A DNA stretch of 64,000 nt from assembly GCA_900104495.1 (NCBI GenBank), contig FMXS01000004.1, positions 124,001 through 188,000 of the forward strand, in the 5' to 3' direction. This DNA comes from Ruminococcaceae bacterium FB2012. Lineage in GTDB: Bacteria; Bacillota; Clostridia; Oscillospirales; Ruminococcaceae. Positions 47,569 to 55,988 of this stretch are shown piece after piece. The notes beneath the pieces are model-generated. The model saw nothing but the letters and a program-made list of their open reading frames with translations. It was not told where the DNA came from and searched no databases. The translations under genes were made by a program, and so were the position numbers. Each line of letters begins with the position of its first letter. Positions within the stretch are counted from its first letter, which is position 1.

Positions 47569-49791
47569 GTGGATAATGACAGAACCCCAATAGCCCCGCT
47601 GAGAGAATATCCCGTTTATACTGTCGATGCTCTGATCCAGAAGATCCTCGATGACGACAAGCAGTACGATCTCTCAAAGATAGTTTCGGCTTACGAGACT
47701 GCCGATCATTATCACGCGGATCAGAAAAGAGAATCGGGCGAGCCCTACATCACACATCCCGTGACCGTTGCCTATATCCTGCTTGAACTGGGTATGGACA
47801 CCGATACTATCTGTGCGGCGCTGCTTCACGATGTGGTGGAGGACACCGATTGTACCCTTGAAGAGATACAGAAGAAATTCGGCGCTGACGTTGCTATGCT
47901 GGTCAACGGCGTTACCAAGCTGGAAAAAGTGGAGATCTTCACTAAGGACGAGCAGAAAGCGGAGAACATCCGCAAGATCCTGCTTGCCATGAGCGAGGAT
48001 ATCAGAGTTATAATAATCAAGCTGGCCGACAGGCTCCACAATATGCGTACCCTGCATTACTGCCGGGACGAGAAGCGCCGTGTCATTGCTCACGAGACTA
48101 TGAACATCTACGCGCCTATCGCTCACCGCCTCGGTATACGTTCCATCAAGGACGAGCTTGAAGACTTGGCTTTCTATTTCCTGGACCCCTATGCCTATGC
48201 CGAGATCGAACGTCAGATGAAGCTCCGCAAGGAGGCCCGCAGCAAGCTGATCGACGACATCAAATACAAGATAGAGACCCGCCTTGCCAATGACTTCGAT
48301 CCCGTACCGCTTATCGAGGGCCGTGTAAAAAGCAATTACGGCATCTACAAAAAGGTCTTCCGCGACGGCAAGGAAATAGATCAGATCTACGACCGCTACG
48401 CCGTGAGGATAATCGTAAATACCGTGACCGAGTGCTATAATGTCCTCGGTATCATCCACGATATGTTCAAGCCTATCCCCAACCGCTTCAAGGACTATAT
48501 CTCCACCCCCAAGCCGAATATGTATCAGTCTCTGCATACGACTGTCATCGGCAGGCAGGGCATTCCCTTTGAGGTGCAGATAAGGACTTGGGAAATGCAC
48601 CGCACCGCCGAGTACGGCATCGCCGCTCACTGGAAGTATAAGGAAGGAGTCCGCGGAAGCTCCAAGGACGATAACCGTTTAGCATGGATCAGACAGATAA
48701 TCGAGTCCCAGCAGGAATCCAACGACGTTGAGGAGATCGTACGCGCTATTAAAAACGACCTTGCCCCCGAGGATGTATTCGCTTTCACTCCCAAGGGAGA
48801 TATGATCTCTCTGCCCGTGGGCTCCACCGTTATTGATTTCGCTTACGCTATCCATACCGAAGTGGGCCACAGAATGGTGGGCGCCAAGGTGGATAAGAAA
48901 ATGGTCTCCTTCGACTATCAGATCAAGACCGGCGAGATCATTGAGATACTCACTACCAACGCCGACGGACATGGGCCCAGCCGTTCCTGGCTCAACATCT
49001 GCAAGACCAACGAGGCCAAGTCCAAGATACGTTCCTGGTTCAAGAAGGAAAGACGTGAGGAGAACATCTTCGAGGGCCGTTCCGCGCTGGAGCGTGAATT
49101 CAAAAGGAACATGATGCGTGTTCCCGAGGACGAGCTTGAAGATTTCCTCTCCCTTGATATGCACCGCCACAACTGCGATACTCTTGATGATTTCTTTGCC
49201 GCAATAGGCTACGGCGGAGTTCAGCTCTCAAAGGTCATGCAGCGGCTGAAAATGGAGTACAACAAGCGCTACGGCGAAAAGATCATCAGCAACGTCGAAA
49301 TGAAGGACATCAAACCCCGCTCCAAGAATTCTTCGGGAGTCATCGTTGACGGTATCGACGACTGCGTCGTAAAATTCGCCCAGTGCTGTAATCCGCTGCC
49401 CGGCGACGAGATAGTCGGCTTCATAACGAGAGGCCACGGCATTTCCGTGCATAAGTGCGACTGCCCCAATTATCAGCGGCAGAAGGATATGCCGGATTCG
49501 GAATCAAGGTGGGTCAGCGTCAAGTGGGCGGAGGTCAAGGACAGCCGAGGCTATTTCAAGACCACCCTCGATATTATCGCTGTTGACCGCATCGGCCTGC
49601 TGGCGGATGTTTCCTCGGCACTGGCTATGATAAACATTTATATCCACGAATCCGTTTCCCGTGAGCTTAAAAACGGCAACGCTATACTGACTGTAACGGT
49701 CAGTGTTGCGGGCATGGAACAGCTTGCGGGTGTGATAGCCAAACTCAAAAAGATCAAAAACGTTATCTCTGTTGAGAGAAGCGGAAAGTAA
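47569..49791 (+). CDS. rel: Bifunctional (p)ppGpp synthetase/hydrolase
   Basis: 740 residues. The start is taken as GTG 47569, seven bases after AAGGAGG; an in-frame ATG two codons upstream is too close to that site. Domains in order: HD hydrolase (ITHPVTVAYILLELG, and LLHDVVEDTDC with the HD-ED residues intact), synthetase (YDRYAVRIIV, KDYISTPKPNMYQSLHTTV), TGS (FTPKGDMISLPVGSTVIDFA), a Cys/His-rich zinc-finger-like part (AQCCNPLPGDEI, HKCDCPNY) and C-terminal ACT. Both catalytic halves look complete, so it should make and degrade the stringent-response alarmone. Immediately downstream of recJ. Confidence 0.96.
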   Translation: MDNDRTPIAPLREYPVYTVDALIQKILDDDKQYDLSKIVSAYETADHYHADQKRESGEPYITHPVTVAYILLELGMDTDTICAALLHDVVEDTDCTLEEIQKKFGADVAMLVNGVTKLEKVEIFTKDEQKAENIRKILLAMSEDIRVIIIKLADRLHNMRTLHYCRDEKRRVIAHETMNIYAPIAHRLGIRSIKDELEDLAFYFLDPYAYAEIERQMKLRKEARSKLIDDIKYKIETRLANDFDPVPLIEGRVKSNYGIYKKVFRDGKEIDQIYDRYAVRIIVNTVTECYNVLGIIHDMFKPIPNRFKDYISTPKPNMYQSLHTTVIGRQGIPFEVQIRTWEMHRTAEYGIAAHWKYKEGVRGSSKDDNRLAWIRQIIESQQESNDVEEIVRAIKNDLAPEDVFAFTPKGDMISLPVGSTVIDFAYAIHTEVGHRMVGAKVDKKMVSFDYQIKTGEIIEILTTNADGHGPSRSWLNICKTNEAKSKIRSWFKKERREENIFEGRSALEREFKRNMMRVPEDELEDFLSLDMHRHNCDTLDDFFAAIGYGGVQLSKVMQRLKMEYNKRYGEKIISNVEMKDIKPRSKNSSGVIVDGIDDCVVKFAQCCNPLPGDEIVGFITRGHGISVHKCDCPNYQRQKDMPDSESRWVSVKWAEVKDSRGYFKTTLDIIAVDRIGLLADVSSALAMINIYIHESVSRELKNGNAILTVTVSVAGMEQLAGVIAKLKKIKNVISVERSGK

Positions 49792-49804
49792 AGGAGGCAT
49801 TAAC

Positions 49805-50440
49805 GTGAAGGTATACAGATTCAAACCTCTGAGCGTCTGCGATACCAACAGCTTTGTTGTTACTGACAGTATGGGCAGCTGCGTGCTTATAGATGCTCCC
49901 GACGATGCGGAGTATATCCTTGAACAGCTGGGGACTTTAGGCCTCACCCTTGACAAGATACTTCTTACCCACGGCCACTTTGACCACATCGGCGCCGTTG
50001 CGGATCTTGTTGAAAAGACAGAGTGCGAGGTATACATCCATCCCAACGACCTTCAGAAGCTGAAAGAGGGCGATGCCATGCTCGGGCGCTTCTTTGGTGC
50101 CAGCGGCTTTAAGCCCGTACACAATGCTCTGACCTTTGAGGACGGCAGCGTTATCACCGAGGGCGATCTGGAATTCACGGTGCTTCACACCCCGGGGCAT
50201 ACCAGCGGTTCCTGCTGTTTTATGATCGAAGATGCCCTTTTCACCGGCGATACCCTTTTCCGCCGTTCTATCGGGCGCACCGATATGCCCGACGGGGACT
50301 ATGCCGCCATGAAGCGCTCCCTTGAAAAGCTGTATTACCTTGACGGAAGCTATACGGTCTATCCGGGACATATGGATAACACCACGCTTGAAGAGGAAAG
50401 GCATTACAATCCCTATCTGAGCCATTTGGGAGATTTCTGA
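49805..50440 (+). CDS. MBL-fold metallohydrolase (glyoxalase II-like)
   Basis: 211 residues from GTG 49805, preceded by AAAGGAGGCATTAAC. Metallo-beta-lactamase fold with the zinc motif LTHGHFDHIGA (HxHxDH), a second His in VLHTPGHTSGS, Asp in FTGDTLF, and the last His in VYPGHMDNT. It belongs to the short cytoplasmic YcbL/glyoxalase-II-like branch that hydrolyses thioesters or related bonds. It sits between rel and hemZ, a common arrangement in clostridia. The true substrate is unknown. Confidence 0.93.
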   Translation: MKVYRFKPLSVCDTNSFVVTDSMGSCVLIDAPDDAEYILEQLGTLGLTLDKILLTHGHFDHIGAVADLVEKTECEVYIHPNDLQKLKEGDAMLGRFFGASGFKPVHNALTFEDGSVITEGDLEFTVLHTPGHTSGSCCFMIEDALFTGDTLFRRSIGRTDMPDGDYAAMKRSLEKLYYLDGSYTVYPGHMDNTTLEEERHYNPYLSHLGDF

Positions 50441-50441
50441 T

Positions 50442-51908
50442 ATGACCCTTATTTTCAGCGGCAACGACTATAAATACGAGATCGAGGGGATAATGAAGCT
50501 GTTTATCCCCGCCGCACGTTTCAAGCATATTTTTTCCGACAGCTTCACAGCCGAAGACGATCACGTCGTTGTCGGAGTACACGAGGAGCAGGACGCTGTC
50601 CTGCTTTTTGTTACGGTCTGCTATCTCGGAAAATCGAACCGACGCGAGCAAAGGCTCTCAAAGGATGACGGCTCCGACCGGGAGCTTATCCTGTCAAGGA
50701 TGCTCTTTGACATCATGAGCGGCATTACCGGCATCGTTCCGAAATGGGGCGTGATGACGGGAGTCAGACCCGTTAAACGTGTGAACAAATATATCGACGC
50801 GGGACTTTCCAAAGATGAGATGCGTGATCTTTTCAAGCGGGAGTATTACTGCTCCGCCGAAAAATTCGATATTGCCTACCGTACCGCAATGATACAGCGC
50901 AGGATAATGCCCACCGTCACCGACGATTCTTTCAGTCTGTATGTGAACATCCCGTTTTGTCCGACACGCTGTTCCTACTGTTCCTTTATCTCACAGACCA
51001 TCGATTCGGGGAAAAAGCTGATCCCGGATTACATAAGACTTATCTGCCGCGAGATCGAATACACCGCACAGATCTCCAAGGACCTCGGTTTGAAGCTGGA
51101 TACCGTCTATTTCGGAGGCGGTACTCCCACATCTATCGAAGCAGGTCAGCTTTCCCGTATAATGCAGACTATCGAGCGCAGCTTTGATATGAGCGGTGTC
51201 AGAGAATACACCGTCGAAGCCGGCAGAGCCGACACCGTGACCCGTGAAAAGCTGGAGACTGTAAAAGCAAACGGCTGTACACGCATTTCGGTCAACCCTC
51301 AGACGCTGAACGACAGCGTTCTTCGGGCAATAGGACGCAGGCACACATCGGCGCAGTTCTTTGAGGCTTACGACTTGGCGCGAAAGCTCGGATTCAAGCA
51401 TATCAACACCGACATTATTGCCGGACTTCCCACAGATACTCCCGAGAGTTTCAACACCACTATCGAAGGACTTATCGCTCTCGCTCCCGAGAATATAACG
51501 GTGCATACCCTTTCGATCAAACGTGCCGCAGACCTCAATCATGCCGAGGACAAGCAGACCGTGCTGAAAAATCCTACGGGCATAATGGTGGACCGCGCCT
51601 CGGAACTGCTGACCGAAAACGCCTATTCACCTTATTATCTTTACAGGCAGAAGAATATGCTTGAAAACCTTGAAAACATCGGCTGGTGCAGACAAGGCGA
51701 GGAGAGTCTTTACAATATATTCATCATGGAGGAGATACAGACCATTCTTGCGGTGGGAGCCGGAGCATCCTCTAAGCTGGTTGACCGCAAAGGCGCAAGA
51801 CTGGAGCGTATCTTTAATTACAAACATCCGCTGGAGTACATCAAGCATTTCGATTATATGCTTGAAAAAAAGAAAGAGATAGTTGATTTTTATGCTGAGA
51901 AAAAATGA
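50442..51908 (+). CDS. hemZ: Coproporphyrinogen dehydrogenase-like radical SAM protein HemZ
   Basis: 488 residues, near the length of Bacillus HemZ. A family-specific N-terminal region of about 160 residues is followed by the radical SAM barrel with YVNIPFCPTRCSYCSFIS (CxxxCxxC), FGGGTPTS and VEAGRADTV. The HemN-like C-terminal part contains RQKNMLENLENIGWC. It is assigned to oxygen-independent coproporphyrinogen oxidation, but no other heme genes are nearby, so a role as a HemW-like heme chaperone or another SAM reaction is possible. It begins one base after the MBL gene's stop. Confidence 0.88.
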   Translation: MTLIFSGNDYKYEIEGIMKLFIPAARFKHIFSDSFTAEDDHVVVGVHEEQDAVLLFVTVCYLGKSNRREQRLSKDDGSDRELILSRMLFDIMSGITGIVPKWGVMTGVRPVKRVNKYIDAGLSKDEMRDLFKREYYCSAEKFDIAYRTAMIQRRIMPTVTDDSFSLYVNIPFCPTRCSYCSFISQTIDSGKKLIPDYIRLICREIEYTAQISKDLGLKLDTVYFGGGTPTSIEAGQLSRIMQTIERSFDMSGVREYTVEAGRADTVTREKLETVKANGCTRISVNPQTLNDSVLRAIGRRHTSAQFFEAYDLARKLGFKHINTDIIAGLPTDTPESFNTTIEGLIALAPENITVHTLSIKRAADLNHAEDKQTVLKNPTGIMVDRASELLTENAYSPYYLYRQKNMLENLENIGWCRQGEESLYNIFIMEEIQTILAVGAGASSKLVDRKGARLERIFNYKHPLEYIKHFDYMLEKKKEIVDFYAEKK

Positions 51909-53247
51909 GACCGTCCGGTTGACGGTCACCGGCATCACCAACGAGGGGAACGGTGTCGGCCGTGCTGACAATATCGCCGTTTTCGTGCCGATGACCGCTG
52001 TGGGCGACGAGATCGACTGCAAGATCGTTAAGGTCGGAAAAAGCTACTGCTACGGCATCGTCGAAAAGATCATCACCCCATCTAAGGAGCGTACCGAGCC
52101 CGATTGCCCCGTATTTGCAAAGTGCGGAGGCTGTACCTTCCGTCATTTCAATTATGCCGAGGAGCTTCGCGTTAAACAGGAAGCCGTTGAAGCATCCTTC
52201 ACCCGCATAGGAAAGCTCAGCCTCGATCACGAGCCTATTCTCGGATGTGACCGTACCGACCGATACCGCAACAAGGCCCAGTACCCCGTGGCGGAGCAGG
52301 AGGGCAGAGCAGTCTGCGGGTTCTATTCACGACGCTCTCACAGGGTAGTTCCTTACACCGGCTGCCTGCTCCAGCCGGAGATCTTCAAGGCGATACTTGA
52401 CGACAGTCTCGATCACATCAACAAGAACAAGATCCCCGCCTACGACGAGCTGTCGGGCAGGGGACTTATCAGACATATCTATATAAGACGCGGCGAACAC
52501 ACGGGGCAGATAATGCTTTGCTTCGTTGTGACTGACGCCAAGGAAGGGCGCATTCTTGGGCCCTTCGCTGACAGTATCAGAGAGAAATTTCCCGACATAA
52601 AAAGCGTCGTGCTCAACGAGAACCGCACCCGCGGAAATGTTATCCTCGGTCAGAAGCTGGTGACTCTTTCCGGCTCCGACACAATAGAGGATATAATGTG
52701 CGGCAACAGGATAACGCTGTCTCCGCTTTCCTTCTATCAGGTGAACACCTTGCAGGCGGAAAAGCTGTACGCAATAGCCGCCGATTACGCAGGACTTACG
52801 GGCGGCGAGCTGCTGCTTGACCTATACTGCGGTGCCGGTACGATAGGACTTTCAATGGCGGGCAAAGTCCGAAAGCTGATAGGTGTGGAGGTCAATCCTT
52901 CATCGGTGGAGAACGCTAAAGCTAACGCTGCCGCAAACGGCATATCTAACAGCGAATTCATCTGCGGCGACGCCGGAAAGATCGCGCAGCTGCTTTATGA
53001 CCGGGGCGAGCGTCCCGATGTGATAATTGCCGATCCCGCCCGAAAGGGCTGCACAAGGGACACACTTGAATGCATGGTCAAGATGTCCCCCGAGAGGATA
53101 GTAATGATCTCCTGCGACCACGCCACCGCAGCTCGGGACTGCGCGATACTTGCCTCTCTCGGCTACAAGCCCGAAAAATGCCGCGCCGTGGATATGTTCC
53201 CGCGGTCGAGCCATGTCGAGTGCGTGGTGCTTCTCTCAAGAGGATGA
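51892..53247 (+). CDS. rlmD: 23S rRNA (uracil-5-)-methyltransferase
   Basis: 451 residues from ATG 51892 (overlapping hemZ by 17 bases). TRAM domain at the N-terminus (about 8-65), Fe-S-type Cys residues in CPVFAKCGGCTF, SAM-binding LLDLYCGAGTIGLSMA, and the RumA/TrmA catalytic Cys in MISCDHATAARD after IADPARKGC. It methylates a 23S rRNA uridine to m5U. RlmD and RlmCD (different uridines) cannot be separated by eye. Last clear housekeeping gene of the recJ operon. Confidence 0.92.
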   Translation: MLRKNETVRLTVTGITNEGNGVGRADNIAVFVPMTAVGDEIDCKIVKVGKSYCYGIVEKIITPSKERTEPDCPVFAKCGGCTFRHFNYAEELRVKQEAVEASFTRIGKLSLDHEPILGCDRTDRYRNKAQYPVAEQEGRAVCGFYSRRSHRVVPYTGCLLQPEIFKAILDDSLDHINKNKIPAYDELSGRGLIRHIYIRRGEHTGQIMLCFVVTDAKEGRILGPFADSIREKFPDIKSVVLNENRTRGNVILGQKLVTLSGSDTIEDIMCGNRITLSPLSFYQVNTLQAEKLYAIAADYAGLTGGELLLDLYCGAGTIGLSMAGKVRKLIGVEVNPSSVENAKANAAANGISNSEFICGDAGKIAQLLYDRGERPDVIIADPARKGCTRDTLECMVKMSPERIVMISCDHATAARDCAILASLGYKPEKCRAVDMFPRSSHVECVVLLSRG

Positions 53248-53313
53248 ATACTTATTTAAACGATAACAGCCAAGAAAGTCTCACTGGATGATCCGCAAAA
53301 TGGAGATGAAACA

Positions 53314-53751
53314 ATGGATTATATAAAAAGCGCCGAGATCGAGAAGGGTCTCACAGGTAATGGCAGAGTCTATCTCTGCGGCAATTTGGAAAAAGCCAAC
53401 GGTATTCAGCATATTCCTACCGAGAACTATGAAATAGGGATATCTGATTATCCGGTCTATACATTTGAGAAAGCTCATATCCACTCTTTTAATCGGGAGT
53501 ATAACTATGTCCTTGACGGAGCTATAAAGATCTTTATGCTTAACGAGAAAAAGGAATTTCTATTTGAGAAGGGCGATCTGTTTATCCTAAATGTAGGAGA
53601 GCCATATGTCGGGAAATGTCTTGCGGGCACAAGGACTATTTTTTCCAAAGTCCCTGGAGGAAATGATAAGGTACTGGTTGAGATGAATAAAGCGCTTCTT
53701 AAATGGGGTGAATCGTGGGAATCTGAATATATTTTGGAGGATGAAGAATAA
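53314..53751 (+). CDS. Single-cupin-domain protein
   Basis: 145 residues; ATG after TGGAGATGAAACA. Cupin motif 1 is exact: HIHSFNREYNYVLDG (His55, His57, Glu62, Gly69, the HxHx4Ex6G pattern). Motif 2 (about 85-100, KGDLFILNVGEPYVG) is weaker and lacks its usual His, so metal binding could be incomplete. It could be a small-molecule sensor, isomerase or metal enzyme. Its DNA is more AT-rich than the upstream operon. The stop codon abuts the TIR gene's ATG, so the two are coupled. No annotated partner pair is known to me. Confidence 0.8.
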   Translation: MDYIKSAEIEKGLTGNGRVYLCGNLEKANGIQHIPTENYEIGISDYPVYTFEKAHIHSFNREYNYVLDGAIKIFMLNEKKEFLFEKGDLFILNVGEPYVGKCLAGTRTIFSKVPGGNDKVLVEMNKALLKWGESWESEYILEDEE

Positions 53752-54873
53752 ATGGTTTTTATCAGTTATAAGAGTGACCCTGACTACGATATCGCTCTAA
53801 AGGTCTCTGATCTGCTGAAAGGAGAAGGGGTCAACGTTTGGATGGCACCTAAGAGTATCGATGATAATTTCGTTTATGAAGTTCCTCATGCGATCAACAC
53901 CTGCGAGATCTTTGTTATTATCATTTCAAAGAACACTGTCCATTCAGAGCAGGTGATGAATGAATTGCTGCTTGCGGTTAAGCATAACAAGAAAGTTATC
54001 CCTCTTATCTTTGAAAAGAAAAGCGAATTCCGTATGCCTGACAGTTATGAGTATCAACTTGGCCAAAAACAGTGGCGATATTTTTCGCTTGAAGATCAGA
54101 ATATGGTCAATTGGCTTGTTGAACAGTGCAAAATGGGCGAGCCTATCATCGAGATGAGCGTAGACAAGTTCAACGATAAAAAGATCACTCTTATGAAGGG
54201 CGATTATCAAGAGAACATGGACTATGTAATAAACAACTATCCGGAAAAATTGGAGCATATCGCTTTTGCTATGGGTATTGACTGTTCCTCTTCGCTGAAA
54301 ATATCTTCTAAGAAGGGTATCCTTAAATGGGTGTGTAAGTACCTCGATGAAAAATACGGTATAAAAATTGATGTTTTGCAGGACCTTGTGGACGATGCAA
54401 AGATACGGCAGCTGGGACATAGTGATAAAAATCAAGAAATGAAATTCAAAGATTCCGTTTTGATAACGGTTTTGCTTCCGAATCCGGATCAAGGAAAAGA
54501 GGAATTAAAACTTAAAATCCTGCTCATAGCCAATTCCCGTAAGAAATCAAGTTATAAAACGACTCATGATGTTGATGAAGTCGAAGGCATTGATTCGCGC
54601 GAGATCATTGTTTCACTGTTTAATAAGCTCCCTTCTCTCGGTGAAGATATCCGCGAACTGTTTATCGGTGCAATGGGAACTAACGGATTGGAATTCCCGT
54701 ATGAAGTCTGTGTATCTGAGATATTCAATTGCTATCTTTATGCTCAGCGAATGAATATTAGCCCCGACAGCCTTTGGTTCTCAATGCGCAAGGAAGACAT
54801 GGAACGTGCAGATCTTTCATCGGACGAGATCATAAACTACATATCTACAGTAACGCATTTCTTTCAGCAGTAA
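53752..54873 (+). CDS. TIR-domain protein with macro-like C-terminal domain
   Basis: 373 residues; ribosome binding site GGAGGATGAAGAATA lies inside the cupin gene's end. TIR domain at residues 1-125: MVFISYKSDPDYDIALKVS, VNVWMAPKSI, and the putative NAD-cleaving Glu71 in HSEQVMNELLLAV. Residues about 140-373 form a second domain whose pieces, in order, resemble macro domains: AFAMGIDCSSSLKISSKKG, DSVLITVLL, LKILLIANSR and IGAMGTNGLEFPYEVCV (306-322). Macro domains bind ADP-ribose derivatives, so one chain could make and bind a TIR-type signal. The TIR call is firm; the macro-like call is tentative. AT-rich DNA suggests transfer. Confidence 0.82.
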   Translation: MVFISYKSDPDYDIALKVSDLLKGEGVNVWMAPKSIDDNFVYEVPHAINTCEIFVIIISKNTVHSEQVMNELLLAVKHNKKVIPLIFEKKSEFRMPDSYEYQLGQKQWRYFSLEDQNMVNWLVEQCKMGEPIIEMSVDKFNDKKITLMKGDYQENMDYVINNYPEKLEHIAFAMGIDCSSSLKISSKKGILKWVCKYLDEKYGIKIDVLQDLVDDAKIRQLGHSDKNQEMKFKDSVLITVLLPNPDQGKEELKLKILLIANSRKKSSYKTTHDVDEVEGIDSREIIVSLFNKLPSLGEDIRELFIGAMGTNGLEFPYEVCVSEIFNCYLYAQRMNISPDSLWFSMRKEDMERADLSSDEIINYISTVTHFFQQ

Positions 54874-54889
54874 AAGTATATAATACATT

Positions 54890-54922
54890 CCCCCTCCGCA
54901 CGATGTACGGAGGGGGGCGTTT
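54890..54922. terminator. Terminator after the TIR gene
   Basis: Perfect arms CCCCCTCCG (54890-54898) and CGGAGGGGG (54908-54916), followed by GCGTTTGTT. It probably ends both the cupin-TIR unit and the opposing DHHW gene. Confidence 0.8.
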
Positions 54923-54923
54923 G

Positions 54924-55988
54924 TTATCTGCAAAATGAATCTACATCCGAAAGCAGGAGCATCTGATCGTAGCTGTCAACATCAACTGCTTGTTCGATAG
55001 TCTTGTCTCCAAGTTTTTCGGGGTCTATCATGGTGATCTCGCTGTAATGCGGGGTCAGGAAAGGTACGAACATATTCGCGTAGTCTCCCTTGATTATCAG
55101 CAGGCGGGGAGCGTTGGTGTTGGAGGTAGTTATCCTGTATTTCTCAAAGGAGTTCCCTCCGAGGAAGACGTCCAGCTTATTGCCGCTGTTTAGGGCGGGC
55201 GTGTAGTATATCGAGGCGGAGGAGAATTCCTCTCCCTCCGACCAGGCCGAGAAGCCGGTAACAAAACTGCCGTTTTTGTTTCGGAAGATGTTGATGAAAT
55301 CCGGATTTGTGCCTCGGTAGAAAGTCTTGCGGTAAAGGTCGCCGTAATATTCCCGCTCAGCATACTCCATATCATAGGACGACAGCCTTATGGGCGTGAA
55401 TCCCATTTTGCGGATGATCTTGCTGTAAACCGTGTAGGCGCCGTATTCGGTCCAGGAGTTGTCGGTGCGGAAGTAGACATAGTCGTCACGGGCCGAGAAC
55501 AGAGGATTGAATGCATCAAGAGTCTGTATCGAATTGTCCAGCTTGTAGTAGATATCGTCGATAAGCTTCTGCTGATCGATGGTGGTTATTACCACCGGAA
55601 GCAGGGAGGAATATATGCCGGAGGCTGTCGGGACTATAAGCGCAAAGCTGCTGACCCCGGGATGCGCCTCTGCCAGTTCGTTGAAGTCCGCAGTTCTGCG
55701 GTCAGTCTTGTCCTGGTCGATGCTGCTGAGAAGCTCTATCATCCCGTTTTCGGAAACATATACATCTCCTATCCTGTTTTGCCCCACGGATGTGATTATC
55801 AGACTGTAAAGTGAGCGCCAGTTTTCTGTCAGCGGAAAGTTTCTGGCAACATAATTTTCGGTGCTTTTAGGAAGTTCCGAAATGCTTATCTCTTCCGAGC
55901 CTTCACTGAATATAAATGTGTAGACTGCGACTGCAAGGGTCAAAGAGAAGAACAGCAGTACAGAGATATAATCAAAAGTTTTTTTCAT
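54924..55988 (-). CDS. DHHW/AlgJ-like protein with altered active-site motif
   Basis: 354 residues from ATG 55988, overlapping the MBOAT stop as ATGA. A signal anchor (about 7-26) places it outside. It matches the DHHW family, SGNH-like partners of MBOAT acyltransferases (compare AlgJ/AlgX/PatB): VPTASGIYSSLLP, the motif region VYFRTDNSWTEYGAYTVY (173-190), and GGNSFEKYRITTSN. The family motif Asp-His-His-Trp reads Asp-Asn-Ser-Trp here (176-179), so the catalytic His pair is gone, although the fold seems intact. It would normally O-acetylate an exopolysaccharide or wall polymer together with MBOAT. Confidence 0.85.
   Translation of the reverse strand: MKKTFDYISVLLFFSLTLAVAVYTFIFSEGSEEISISELPKSTENYVARNFPLTENWRSLYSLIITSVGQNRIGDVYVSENGMIELLSSIDQDKTDRRTADFNELAEAHPGVSSFALIVPTASGIYSSLLPVVITTIDQQKLIDDIYYKLDNSIQTLDAFNPLFSARDDYVYFRTDNSWTEYGAYTVYSKIIRKMGFTPIRLSSYDMEYAEREYYGDLYRKTFYRGTNPDFINIFRNKNGSFVTGFSAWSEGEEFSSASIYYTPALNSGNKLDVFLGGNSFEKYRITTSNTNAPRLLIIKGDYANMFVPFLTPHYSEITMIDPEKLGDKTIEQAVDVDSYDQMLLLSDVDSFCR

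Noticed and set aside
53245..53292. Very short reading frame (15 codons) overlapping the rlmD stop as ATGA
   Set aside because: Too short and without its own ribosome binding site; could be a remnant left by insertion of the cupin-TIR pair, but this cannot be supported.
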